Positions 7,501-15,377 of a stretch of DNA of 38,198 nucleotides are shown one piece after another (position 1 is the stretch's first letter; every line of letters starts with the position of its first letter). This DNA is from a virus. Where the stretch lies: positions 1-38,198 of IMG/VR virus record IMGVR_UViG_3300043436_000788; one strand, given 5' to 3'. Made by a program: the position numbers and the translations under genes. The notes beneath the pieces are model-generated. The model made no database searches, was not told where the DNA came from, and saw nothing but the letters and a program-made list of their open reading frames with translations.

Positions 7501-9860
7501 GCAACAATATTGTCAACGGAACGTGTTGCACGTGCCATAATGCCAGTTAGTTCACGAACTGCATAAACATTTGGTAAAGCAATTTCAGTAGCAAGTTGGG
7601 TAATTGAGGTTGGCTTATCAGTTAAATCAAATTTTTCGCCATCAACAATTATTTTGTTTCCTACTTCATCACCTATTGCTGCGGATGTGTATTCTTTAGC
7701 GCCACTTGAAGCGGTTCTATAGGCTGTTGTAAAGTCTGTTAACTTGTCTTTAATCTTTGGACTGATTTTTTGCTTCTCAGCGTAAACATCAACCGTATCG
7801 TCAAGCATTCTAGTAATTACATTTTGACGATTTGCAAAGTCAAGTTCATCTATGTCAATAATTTCATCTATAACTCTGTCAATGTCATCAACATTGTAGC
7901 GAGCACCAATCATCCATCTGCGAACTTCTTCAACGAGTGCATTAGTGTCATCAAGTTTAATGCTCATTTGTGTTGGCATTCTAGTTCCGAGGAACTTTAG
8001 AGCCTGACCATACTTTGTTAGATTCTGTACTGAAGACTTTGGCTTCATAATAAAGTTAGGGTTAGAGTTTACTACGTAGCGACCAATGGCTGTACGTGGC
8101 ATTGAAGTGTTAACATCTACACCAATGCGACCAAGTAACAATACTTCAACATCGTCTACAGTTTTTGCTGCAGCAAGTTCTTTTGCAAGGTTTGCGTCAA
8201 AGTTATTCTTTGAAAGACGCATGATTTGTGCAGCCGATTCAGTCTCAGCAATTCGCTGAAGAACAACATCTGCATTCTTTCCAAAAATCCACTCAATGGC
8301 TTTTTCTTTATTTACTTTGTAGCCATCGGAAGCCTGAAGTAAGCCAGCACGTTCCTCCATAATAAAGCGTTGCTTTGCTTCTGGAGTACCAATCTCTTGA
8401 ACTTCTTTGTACTTTTGTGCAAGATTATCTGTTGCCTGTTGTAGCCCAGACTTCTTAAGTTCTAAAGTATCACGAACTTTTTTAAATCTTGTAATGTAGA
8501 TGCCATCAAGTGCAGTGTTGATTTGGTCATCAACAGACTTAATTTCCTGCTTAAGATACTTAAGTGAATCTGCCTTAGACATTGGAGTTCCAGTTGCAGG
8601 GTCAAGCACCACACCAGTAGCCAATATATTTTGGTCTTTAATTTTTTCTAGCAAAGATGTTTTGGTCTCGTTTAACTGTGTTAAACCAGAGCGTCTAATT
8701 GCTGCTTGCACAGCCTTAGGTTGTTCTGCAACAGTTCCCTGTGTGATTGCATCATTGAGAACATTTCTTTGTTCTGTAATTTTTGCATAGACTTCATCAA
8801 GTTCTGCTGCTGCAACTTTTTGATTCTCTAAAGCCTCAAGAGCCTCACGGCTTGGTAGGTTAGCACGGTAATTTGCAATCTCTTCTGCTACATCTGCAGT
8901 TGCTTTTGCAGTACCAGCAGCACTTGTTGCTTCACGTAGATTTTTTGCTTGAGTTAGAGCCTTGCGTGCCTCAGCGGCTTTACCAATCTTACTTGCAGGG
9001 TCAATGTAAAAACCTAAAACACCATCAATAATTCCAGAGATAACTTTGTATTGGGAATCTTCTGGGTTAAGAGTTGTTAATGCAGAAATTGTAGCACGAC
9101 CAGGAGTGTAGAAGTATTCCTGCCCAGTCTTTGCAGAACGAACACGTGCTACACGTGATGTTAATGCTTCTTTGGCTTGGTACGCTTCACCGCTTGGAAT
9201 AAATCCAGTTCCAACACCTAAACCTTCAACCGTGTTTTGATACAAGGTTGTATTTTTATAGATACGTGTAAAGTCGCTTGCATCTTCTCCACCAACTACA
9301 ACGTTATCTGGGTCGGTAAGTGAATTAATACCTTTTTCATCTAGGTTTGCATAACCGTCAATTTGACGAACAACGTTTACAGCCGCTTCGTAACCTGAAA
9401 ACAATGGCGTTAGAAAAGTACGTGATGTACGTTTAATTGCAGCAAACCATGCAGCATCTTCTTTGTCTTGTTCAGTTGCAGTTTCTTCGTCTTTGTTTAA
9501 ACCCTTTAGGTATTCATTGTAGTCAATGTTATTAACTTGACCATCTTTAGTTTCCCATGGCTTGTTAGCCATAGATTCATTAAGGATTGTCTGAAGACGT
9601 GCTGCTGCACCTGTTGCATCGCCAGATGTTCCACTCTTAGCAAGGCTTAGAGCAATGTCTGGATTTTGAGGAAAACTATCTGCGTACCGTGACAAGATAA
9701 CTGGCAAGTCTGTCTGCGAGTAAATCTTTTTGTACTCATTAATTAATTCATCTTGAGAGTATTGTTTTGTCTCAAAAGGATTGTTACCACTTGGCTTCCA
9801 GTCCTCATAAGTGAATAAAGTACCCTTTGGCTGAAAAAGACTTTTTTTCTTTTTAGCCAC
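4542..9860 (-). CDS. Giant 1772-aa virion protein, putative DNA-ejection / internal core protein
   Basis: The largest gene in the window. It starts with a Lys run (MAKKKKSLFQPKGTLF). Residues about 290-560 are coiled-coil rich with many Ala, Lys, Glu and Gln. A hydrophobic patch follows around residue 850 (FLRSILLVGRISYEIRN; MFLAGGVGLFTNPIKF). A region near residues 1150-1180 (KGKYNQFADWFFRQAARAEV) resembles segments seen in very large phage internal proteins and polyvalent-protein domains. No transglycosylase or polymerase motif was recognised. Its place between portal and capsid differs from the usual place of a tape-measure gene, and no tail-tube genes are present, so I prefer an ejected internal protein over a tape measure. 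Function is inferred. Confidence 0.6.
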   Translation of the reverse strand: MAKKKKSLFQPKGTLFTYEDWKPSGNNPFETKQYSQDELINEYKKIYSQTDLPVILSRYADSFPQNPDIALSLAKSGTSGDATGAAARLQTILNESMANKPWETKDGQVNNIDYNEYLKGLNKDEETATEQDKEDAAWFAAIKRTSRTFLTPLFSGYEAAVNVVRQIDGYANLDEKGINSLTDPDNVVVGGEDASDFTRIYKNTTLYQNTVEGLGVGTGFIPSGEAYQAKEALTSRVARVRSAKTGQEYFYTPGRATISALTTLNPEDSQYKVISGIIDGVLGFYIDPASKIGKAAEARKALTQAKNLREATSAAGTAKATADVAEEIANYRANLPSREALEALENQKVAAAELDEVYAKITEQRNVLNDAITQGTVAEQPKAVQAAIRRSGLTQLNETKTSLLEKIKDQNILATGVVLDPATGTPMSKADSLKYLKQEIKSVDDQINTALDGIYITRFKKVRDTLELKKSGLQQATDNLAQKYKEVQEIGTPEAKQRFIMEERAGLLQASDGYKVNKEKAIEWIFGKNADVVLQRIAETESAAQIMRLSKNNFDANLAKELAAAKTVDDVEVLLLGRIGVDVNTSMPRTAIGRYVVNSNPNFIMKPKSSVQNLTKYGQALKFLGTRMPTQMSIKLDDTNALVEEVRRWMIGARYNVDDIDRVIDEIIDIDELDFANRQNVITRMLDDTVDVYAEKQKISPKIKDKLTDFTTAYRTASSGAKEYTSAAIGDEVGNKIIVDGEKFDLTDKPTSITQLATEIALPNVYAVRELTGIMARATRSVDNIVAKDSRMAERATFAATRFTRSATDGFLRSILLVGRISYEIRNIAEMQTRMFLAGGVGLFTNPIKFTALIMSNPESAKAIVRKTAGYDPYLVDINGKAFMSAERFVADDTQGMHDSFANTMASRGHSLEGQNLSGAWRSGEYDSIKLEISKNGSPRNAKEYAEAVASRLLQHRADPIKRAVATNDVRALPKGLASAVKEGRMTYEEALIQAIRDGAFKRQIDILGNAEPQLQKLFSMDNGIRTLLFGNTSRSYAREIADETLGMTELREFITTGKVVERKEVLVNGVPTIKERVVFEMGNSYKENHRGLSNIIRDQLLVDDVAKTNASNLFMPHQKSIELTDIKGKYNQFADWFFRQAARAEVRTVYGPEYRIAYWEAVSEMAPIMSREAAQKVLKNAEDIKTTRVAMEGEDGVITYQPWTELNPAFNDIVQASKDGVGRLTVKDVDAYARDKAAKRIASLFYDATQKNNLTYAAQLVLPFVNAWANTIRKWSELGTNPSRLATRVAPATRLYQNLLSEETSAIYDFTGTPHDPMQGFVWNNQYGDKVFTIPLSGYLRTLFGLRGNPETADVAIPLKSLNLAFSGAELADSDLGILPGFGTVWNIAYGSLDNEIQNKTPDVLANMIAPYGTSEGKYIGFLPAWIQKIAAAVVEDEKAYGKTAKPIMAWEATTNPKYKVLYDGTPLSPEDRAALQADLAAYGLSRARFAYLMQGLLQNVLPGTPLYEYYAQNENGDTFLQWQMADSFNKIVQQHDGNFETAWAEYTAVWGRNAVLIGFSDNKNQVFANDDAWNFGKNNPSLFGAYGDVIPYFFTGGDFSSEYRKAMERRGKGDRLTPEEVLKEADRLSMTAMRGQLAIEAVYNGFDANWIDDQMKAYKSDILQGYEPEVTINVGARDQKIMRIQSALKKPEFANTDAGQVALIYFAERDKWLEQSRLYYPDRDKPSLSGQDNAEARYRLRVMAEQLSANNDDFKNMFIRVLAQELREED

Positions 9861-10303
9861 TAGCGACCTTCGTTCTCTAGGGCATTAAGAAGTACACGAA
9901 GAGATTCATTGGGGTATAAAGCATAGGCTGCACGAATTTGTGCTGCGGTGTCATCAATCTGAACTGGCATAGCGGTTGGGTAATTACTACCATCACCAAA
10001 CGGCATACCTGCAGTGATTGGTTCTTCTGGTCGTTGAGTTGGGTCAAACAATCCAGTCATTGACTGTGGTGCTGCAGTAGCAGCGGTAGCAGAAACCTGT
10101 GGTGCTGGCATTGAAGGAGTTGGGTTTCCTTGCATAGGTGCTGAACTTTGCATTTCCGCTAGAGCCTTACGTTCACCATAGACACCATCTGCTGCTATGT
10201 TCTTCATGCCTTGCGTTGGTCCGCCATCAGTACGGCGAGAAAGTTTACCTGGACCCGATACTGGAGCAGGATTGGCTGGCTTACGATATCCACCTCTTGC
10301 CAT
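9860..10303 (-). CDS. Pro/Ala-rich small head-module protein, unknown
   Basis: This 147-aa protein is mostly low complexity. It has a basic start (MARGGYRKPANPAPVSGPGK), a middle rich in Ala, Pro, Gln, Met and Thr, and a short ordered C-terminus (IRAAYALYPNESLRVLLNALENEGR) that looks like a helix pair. It lies between the peptidase and the giant internal protein and shares one base with the latter. The helical tail could be a docking peptide for portal or internal core; this is speculative. I do not recognise a named family. Confidence 0.55.
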   Translation of the reverse strand: MARGGYRKPANPAPVSGPGKLSRRTDGGPTQGMKNIAADGVYGERKALAEMQSSAPMQGNPTPSMPAPQVSATAATAAPQSMTGLFDPTQRPEEPITAGMPFGDGSNYPTAMPVQIDDTAAQIRAAYALYPNESLRVLLNALENEGR

Positions 10304-10305
10304 GA

Positions 10306-10815
10306 TTATCCTCTTTCAACTATCTGGATTTTTCCACCAGTATTAATATCAAATTTTTTAGCAATATTCATTGCTTCTGGAATGGTTGCACCTTGAGCAA
10401 GGGCACCAAGTGCGTACGCTGCGCCAGTTCCTATGCCGTACAAACCAGTATTGGTTTCTAGTACCGCATAATTACCAGCAACATGAAATACTCTCCCGTT
10501 GAAACCAACTAGGAAAACAAAGTCTTCGTCTTCTTTTAGTGTGATGCCAGACTCTTCATGTTGTCTACGCATCTCTGGAATAAACTTTGACACCATAAAG
10601 GTATAATGTTCTGTTCCGTCATAGTATGGTGGCTCCCAGCCGTACAAGATAACATCACAGCATCGTGAGTTACCTGCACCAGCCATAACATAGTCACCAA
10701 CTTCAACAACCTTCTTCATGCTGTTATGCATGTATGGTCGTTCAGTATCAGTTACTTGTGCGTCTGCGGCAAACGTGAATCCTTTGCGCTTTTTGATGGC
10801 AATGATTGTTGTCAT
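10306..10815 (-). CDS. Proteasome-beta/HslV-like Ntn peptidase in the head module
   Basis: This 169-aa protein begins M-TTIIAI. After Met removal, counting the first Thr as 1, it has Thr1, Asp17 (FTFAADAQ) and Lys33 (HNSMKK), the exact spacing of the catalytic residues of proteasome beta subunits and HslV. It also has the Gly loop (VMAGAGN, G47) and the later IGTGAAYALGALAQG segment typical of HslV. The length is right for HslV (about 175 aa). It starts in the TAATG overlap with the portal stop, so it is made together with head proteins. Likely a self-compartmentalised threonine protease. In this position it may process scaffold or capsid; degrading host proteins is the alternative. No HslU-like ATPase is seen. 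Confidence 0.8.
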   Translation of the reverse strand: MTTIIAIKKRKGFTFAADAQVTDTERPYMHNSMKKVVEVGDYVMAGAGNSRCCDVILYGWEPPYYDGTEHYTFMVSKFIPEMRRQHEESGITLKEDEDFVFLVGFNGRVFHVAGNYAVLETNTGLYGIGTGAAYALGALAQGATIPEAMNIAKKFDINTGGKIQIVERG

Positions 10816-12614
10816 TATCCACCTAGTCTGGCTAAGATTTCCTGAATGTTTGCTGGAGGGGTTGCTCCAGGCTGGGCTTCTACAGGAGCACCACCCATAG
10901 TTGCGGATGCCTGTGCTTCAACTGGAGCCTCCACACCTGGAGCGGACTGTGGTGGGATTCCTACGCCTGGTGTACCTGGGATTCCTGGAATCTCTGGTGC
11001 TGGTGGTTGCTCAGGTGTTGGCTCTGGTTCTGGGGCTTTGAAAGCCTCCATAACAGAATCTTCCACACTCTTACCACCACGGCGGTTTTCAATCGTCTGA
11101 GCAATCTTCATAACAATGTCTGAAGGGTCTTGACCCTGAGCAGCCATTTGTGGGATTGCTTGTGACGTTGCGCTTAGTGCTCCCATTAATGCACTACGCA
11201 TTTTTTCAATGTCAATGCGTTCAATCTCCTTGGATACATTTACGTTCCAAGGTAGTTCCTGCATGACGAACTCTTGTGAGATTAGGTCTGCCTGTAAAGC
11301 CTGTAGGCTGAAGATAAGGGCACGAGATGGGTCAAGACCTGACATCAAACCGTAGCGTACGTTTACGCTGTAGTCTTTCTTGATGTCTTTCTCTGGGCTG
11401 TACTTCAAGATGTATGGAGCGCCGTTGTAAGTCATCTGTGTTGACTTCTCGCCAGGGAATAACTTCTCGTCCATCTCCATGGCTAGTGCCATGACATCCT
11501 GCAATGTTTCTGCAAGGATTTGCTGACCAGCCTTGATTTGGGAATCAAAGCCACCAAGAAGTGCCTGAACACCAGAACCCGTAATTACGGATGCGTTGAC
11601 GCTACCTGAGCGACCTTCTGGGTAACGAGCACCCATGCGCATTTCTTGCTCAAGAATCTGCTGTTCTTGGAAGGCGCCCATAGGGATTTCTAAACCAACA
11701 CGGCGAACACCCTGTGGGTTTGCAGTACGCATAACTGCATCAGGACCGAATGCAAACTCTTGCATATCCTGTGGAACAACCATTGGCGCATTAACTGATT
11801 TCTCAGCAGCATCCATGGCTAGAAGGCTAAAGCGAGCACGAGCAATCTGTGCCCAGATGACATCATCAAACTGACCACGTGGGTCTTCGGTATCAATACC
11901 TGGACGCTTAGCAATGCGGACACTTAATTTACCTAGTGGGTTGCGTGCTTTACGTAGTGGCAGGTTATTGCGCTGAGGAAGGAACAGGATTACCTGGTCG
12001 TTATCTTCATAACGAATCAAGTCAAGTAGAGTGCCAAGGTCATAGTTGCGGCGGTCTTCGCCACCTAGGATTTGACGTTCGTACTCTGGGAACTCTACAA
12101 GTAGTTCTCCCATTGACTTGAGGTAACGCTTGCTATATGAAACACATCGTCCGTAGCGGTCATATTCTGGGTAAGCACCCAATGGGTTTTCTACACGAAT
12201 GCGTGGCATACGAGCCTCAAAATCAGGCTCTACAACAAACGGCAGGAAGGCATAGGTATTATACCAGTCTGCGCCTGTATACATCTGAGTTTGTAACCCA
12301 GAAAATTCAACGTAGTTGTTGACAACCATAGAACGCAAGTCAGCGTTCTTCTTGGCACGGTCAGATGTTACGTCAGGTGTTTGGCAGTTAAACGATGGTA
12401 GTGGTGCTAAAACTTCAGCCAAGTCACGGGCAACAACGTCAACGAAGTTGGCAATCATTGGCTTGTTCATGCCCTCAGGGAACATGTCTGGGTATACGGA
12501 TACCATGTCACCACGGCGTACGGCTGTGATATCAGCCATGCGTTGGTCACGGACTGAGTACCGCTGACGTAGGTAAAGTACCTTGTCAGCGACCTGTTCC
12601 ATTGAGAGTGCCAT
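10815..12614 (-). CDS. Portal protein
   Basis: This 599-aa protein lies directly downstream of the large terminase gene, the standard place for the portal. Its length and mixed alpha/beta composition suit podovirus/siphovirus portals. The N-terminal region (residues 1-120) is helical, the middle carries the wing and stem (QEQQILEQEMRMGARYPEGR is a likely helix), and the last 90 residues form a Pro/Gly/Ala-rich tail (PEPEPTPEQPPAPEIPGIPG) that is probably disordered. The portal forms the dodecameric gate for DNA packaging and tail attachment. Identification relies on gene order and general sequence character; I cannot point to a single diagnostic motif. Confidence 0.78.
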   Translation of the reverse strand: MALSMEQVADKVLYLRQRYSVRDQRMADITAVRRGDMVSVYPDMFPEGMNKPMIANFVDVVARDLAEVLAPLPSFNCQTPDVTSDRAKKNADLRSMVVNNYVEFSGLQTQMYTGADWYNTYAFLPFVVEPDFEARMPRIRVENPLGAYPEYDRYGRCVSYSKRYLKSMGELLVEFPEYERQILGGEDRRNYDLGTLLDLIRYEDNDQVILFLPQRNNLPLRKARNPLGKLSVRIAKRPGIDTEDPRGQFDDVIWAQIARARFSLLAMDAAEKSVNAPMVVPQDMQEFAFGPDAVMRTANPQGVRRVGLEIPMGAFQEQQILEQEMRMGARYPEGRSGSVNASVITGSGVQALLGGFDSQIKAGQQILAETLQDVMALAMEMDEKLFPGEKSTQMTYNGAPYILKYSPEKDIKKDYSVNVRYGLMSGLDPSRALIFSLQALQADLISQEFVMQELPWNVNVSKEIERIDIEKMRSALMGALSATSQAIPQMAAQGQDPSDIVMKIAQTIENRRGGKSVEDSVMEAFKAPEPEPTPEQPPAPEIPGIPGTPGVGIPPQSAPGVEAPVEAQASATMGGAPVEAQPGATPPANIQEILARLGG

Positions 12615-12622
12615 GAATATCC

Positions 12623-14509
12623 TTAAAGATAAGTTGTAAATTGTTCCATTGCTAAATCGTCAAGATTAACAACTGCTTGTTGCGCCATCTGGCGTTGAGT
12701 AACGAAGCGACTTGTTGCGTGCCAGATTTGATTCCCAGAGTGCTGAATCATTTCCTTGGCTTTAATCTCACAGAACCATAGAGCCATAACAACGTCCGTG
12801 GGATTGCGAGTTCCAGGCTTCCAGGTAATCAACTGATTGATTAGAGCCTTGATACCCTCGTGGTACTGAGGGTCTGGTAGTTCAATGAGATTATCTCGGT
12901 TGTGCTTAGCACCACCCATGGTACCAAACAAGCCTTGCATAGCAGCCACACCGAAGTCGGTGTCCCACTTGTTCTTGCCAGTGAAGTGGCTAGAGAATCT
13001 AACGCCCTTGTTAGCCAGATACTGGCGGAACTCTTCGTCCACCTCGTACATCTTCTGGTGGGCGTTGATTTCAATACGCAGTTCTACTGGCTTGTAGGTG
13101 TTAATCCAGTCTTCAATGATGGCACGAATCTTGCCAGGTGTTGGGTCTGACATATTGTAGGCATCTAGGACTAGACGCTTACCAGACTGACGGTCCACGG
13201 CATAGGCTACGAACGCAGTCTTTCCTGCCATAGCAGGGTCCATACCAATTAGTGTGACCCATTGTCCGTCTCGTGGATGTCCAGCCGCTCCCATACGGAG
13301 AGGACCAGGCTTACGCATACGGTTAACACAGGCATTAACAACCGTTGGGTTAAAAATTGCATCGTCATCAATATCCTGTTGCTGGTAAACCAAAGCCCAT
13401 GTTGAGGCGGTTACCTCGCTACGTCTTGCAAAGAGGGCTGGTCCATCCCATTTCTGGTAGTAACCATCCTCGTCTGGTACAGCGTCATCATCGCCGTCCC
13501 ATGGACGGTCTGAACGCTCCCAGAGGGTGACCCACTTCTTAGGGTCATCGTCAACCTCTAGCGCTGCTGGCATGGCGAGCCGTGTAAACGGGCTAACGCC
13601 ACCAGACCAGTGCTCTGGGTTACGAAGTTCTCGGTATAAATCTACAGCCCCGATACGGGTGCCTACGATAAGCAACTTACCGTTCTTACCTAGACGGGTG
13701 ATTACTTCCTTCTGAAGCCACTCTAACTGCTTCTCCCACTCGTGGGCATTGGCAGTAGTGATAACGTCATCAAGGATGATGAGGTCAGCACGGGCACCGT
13801 AAATTTGACCACCAATACCTAGCGCTTGAAGCGTAGGGTCCTTTTCGGATGAGTCACGGGCTTCTTGACCTAGGTAGACCGTATCGGTCTTCCAGGTGTC
13901 TGAGTCTTCTTTCCAGCCTCCAGCAGGTCCATAGACCTGTTGTAGTTTGGCGTAGCGTGGATGGCTAAGGCGTTGCTTGATGGAGTAGACGAACTCACGG
14001 GCTTTATTTAAAGTCTTAGACACCACAATGATACGCACGTTGGAATCCATGGCAATACGGTAGGTGCTATAGCCTACGGTGATTACTGTGGATTTGGCGT
14101 GCTCAGGTGGCACATTAATTAAGATACGGTTCTTGTTGCCCTTTTCATAGGACATGGCTGGATGGAGCCAACTAGGCTCCCTTCCCTCCAGCACGTCAAT
14201 CCAGTCCTGCTGGTGAGGGAATACTTCGTTACCTAGGAACTCTTTAGAGAATGTGGCGAAGTCAATGTTCTTGCCGTTCTCGCTACCTAGGGTGACCTTC
14301 ATTAGGTCTGAGCCAGCAGTTCGGGCTATCTCTAGGTTCTTGGCGAACACAGGGTCTGTGAGCCACTTCTTTAGAACATCGGGCTTACGACCTACCATGG
14401 CAATGGCGGCTCGCACCTCAATGCCAGTCTCTACGTGGGCTATAACCTTGGCTTTGTCTTCACGTAGGCGTACCACATTATGGTGCTCTGCACCGCCCTT
14501 GGCTGCCAT
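12623..14509 (-). CDS. terL: Terminase large subunit
   Basis: This 628-aa packaging motor ATPase/nuclease has a Walker A variant at about residues 134-141 (PPEHAKST), Walker B at 243-248 (LIILDD), the coupling motif downstream (IVGTRIG), and the start of the RNase-H-like nuclease domain with the metal Asp in GMDPAMAG (about residue 417). The N-terminal ~60 residues look like a helix-turn-helix region (VETGIEVRAAIAMVGRKPDVLKKWL). No separate classical small terminase is evident; the 102-aa basic protein upstream may not be one. It translocates DNA into proheads through the portal and cuts it. Confidence 0.93.
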   Translation of the reverse strand: MAAKGGAEHHNVVRLREDKAKVIAHVETGIEVRAAIAMVGRKPDVLKKWLTDPVFAKNLEIARTAGSDLMKVTLGSENGKNIDFATFSKEFLGNEVFPHQQDWIDVLEGREPSWLHPAMSYEKGNKNRILINVPPEHAKSTVITVGYSTYRIAMDSNVRIIVVSKTLNKAREFVYSIKQRLSHPRYAKLQQVYGPAGGWKEDSDTWKTDTVYLGQEARDSSEKDPTLQALGIGGQIYGARADLIILDDVITTANAHEWEKQLEWLQKEVITRLGKNGKLLIVGTRIGAVDLYRELRNPEHWSGGVSPFTRLAMPAALEVDDDPKKWVTLWERSDRPWDGDDDAVPDEDGYYQKWDGPALFARRSEVTASTWALVYQQQDIDDDAIFNPTVVNACVNRMRKPGPLRMGAAGHPRDGQWVTLIGMDPAMAGKTAFVAYAVDRQSGKRLVLDAYNMSDPTPGKIRAIIEDWINTYKPVELRIEINAHQKMYEVDEEFRQYLANKGVRFSSHFTGKNKWDTDFGVAAMQGLFGTMGGAKHNRDNLIELPDPQYHEGIKALINQLITWKPGTRNPTDVVMALWFCEIKAKEMIQHSGNQIWHATSRFVTQRQMAQQAVVNLDDLAMEQFTTYL

Positions 14510-14528
14510 ATGAAGTTATCCTATCTGG

Positions 14529-14837
14529 TTATTTCTTAGTTGTCTTGCCGTATCCTGAAGTTGCTGAAGAACCCATCTTAGCGCCCTGAGCCTTCATCTT
14601 GTTCTTTACGCCAGTCTTGGCGGCTACTGAAGGCATCTTGGCTGAGTTGGTCTTTGTGGTCTTGTATCCACTGGAAGTAACTTTAATTCCAGTTGCAGAC
14701 TTACCAGCCTTGACGCTTGCCTTAGACCTTTTGTTTGCAGCAGTGGCTCCTGAGTTTTCAACTCTAAGAGTTTTAACCTTCATGGCACCAGCAGTGCGCT
14801 TGGCATTACGAATATCTAACTTGTCACCTTTAGCCAT
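14529..14837 (-). CDS. Lys/Ala/Ser/Thr-rich small basic protein, first gene of the leftward operon
   Basis: This 102-aa, strongly basic, low-complexity protein (KRSKASVKAGKSATGIKV; ending SGYGKTTKK) has a good ribosome site, AGGAGAG, 7 nt before the ATG. It resembles histone-H1-like tails and is likely a DNA-binding virion or packaging protein. Its position before terL is that of a small terminase, but it lacks a recognisable helix-turn-helix fold, so that reading is weak. Other tiny basic proteins of similar character lie at 33813-34860. Confidence 0.6.
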   Translation of the reverse strand: MAKGDKLDIRNAKRTAGAMKVKTLRVENSGATAANKRSKASVKAGKSATGIKVTSSGYKTTKTNSAKMPSVAAKTGVKNKMKAQGAKMGSSATSGYGKTTKK

Positions 14838-14922
14838 TTGGCTCTCCTAATTGGTGTAATTTAATTTAGCATCCACCGCTAAATCATGTCTAAATAAAAT
14901 GATATAAAAAGAACCTATATAA

Positions 14923-15021
14923 GAGCGCCGAAGGCGCTCACGTTAGCAGCCCCCAAAGGGCTGCTTTTGTTACTGTAGGCAAGCCAACAAAGGCTTGCCA
15001 GTAGCGTGCGCTGAAGCGCAC
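14923..15021. repeat. Four tandem hairpins
   Basis: Four perfect or near-perfect stem-loops follow each other within 99 nt. They are GAGCGCC/GGCGCTC (14923-14939), AGCAGCCC/GGGCTGCT (14945-14965, followed by TTTGTT on the plus strand), GGCAAGCC/GGCTTGCC (14978-14999) and GTGCGC/GCGCAC (15006-15021). On the minus strand the first has the stable C(UUCG)G loop, fitting a structured 5' leader of the leftward transcript. The second looks like an intrinsic terminator for plus-strand transcripts. Stem sequences differ from each other, so this is a structural rather than a sequence repeat. Confidence 0.75.
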
Positions 15022-15047
15022 ACGTGTAATTATTTTTCCCTACATAT

Positions 15048-15076
15048 ATACTAACCCTGTTACAAAGTGACTGTAA
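15048..15076 (-). promoter_or_regulatory. Putative leftward late promoter
   Basis: Reading the minus strand, TTACAG (15076-15071) and TAGTAT (15053-15048) are separated by 17 nt, a reasonable -35/-10 pair. Transcription would begin near 15040 and run through the four hairpins into the head genes. The -35 overlaps the inverted repeat at 15073-15087, giving a natural place for control. Predicted by eye only. Confidence 0.4.
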
Positions 15077-15087
15077 CGTTTCGTTAC
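15073..15087. promoter_or_regulatory. Inverted repeat GTAACG-TTT-CGTTAC, operator candidate
   Basis: The 6-bp arms are perfect, with a 3-bp spacer. A further GTTAC half lies at 15059-15063, 14 bp upstream. The repeat overlaps the -35 of the putative leftward promoter, so a regulator bound here would affect late transcription. No regulator is assigned; the phage WhiB or the sigma-like protein are candidates by default. Confidence 0.4.
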
Positions 15088-15200
15088 CAAATTGTTATAA
15101 ACTATTTTTAAAGTCCTTTATCCAATGGGTTTTAATTGTGTGCCTAATTACAAAATACTGGAAAAAATATTTGATGGGAGTCATTATACATAGTGGTGGG

Positions 15201-15266
15201 GTGGATTCAACATCCACAGGTCATAGGTAGTTGAACATTAAATTATTATAGTTGAACCTTCAACTA
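15201..15266. promoter_or_regulatory. TAGTTGAA operator-like cluster
   Basis: TAGTTGAAC occurs at 15228-15236 and again 21 bp later at 15249-15257. The second copy is followed by its inverse TTCAACTA (15259-15266), making an 18-bp dyad with 8-bp perfect arms. Another inverse half (TTCAAC) lies at 15206, inside a GTGGAT/ATCCAC hairpin (15201-15217). The two-helical-turn spacing and dyad symmetry are typical of cooperative repressor or activator sites. The cognate protein is unknown. Confidence 0.45.
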
Positions 15267-15273
15267 ATAACAT

Positions 15274-15330
15274 CTAGGGGGGGTACCCCTAGGGGTATTT
15301 GAGGACGGGAGGGGGGAGGGATTAAAGAGA
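15274..15330. other. G-rich tract with hairpin
   Basis: CTAGGGG/CCCCTAG arms enclose GGGTA at 15274-15292. They are followed by a purine-rich stretch with GGGAGGGGGGAGGG, which contains four G3 runs on the plus strand and could form a quadruplex. A complementary pyrimidine run CTCTCTCCCCTCC follows at about 15352. An origin, pausing element or packaging signal are all possible; none is shown. Confidence 0.35.
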
Positions 15331-15377
15331 GAACAAATAGGGAGGACGGACTCTCTCCCCTCCTCAATCTGGCGCAC

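Noticed and set aside
9495-9502. GTTTAAAC copy in the giant late gene
   Set aside because: One copy in the ~27 kb outside the early module is near chance expectation, so it is not counted as part of the array.
14945-14970. Hairpin as terminator of the leftward head operon
   Set aside because: The T-run is on the plus-strand side only, and the leftward genes begin downstream of it, so it cannot end that operon.
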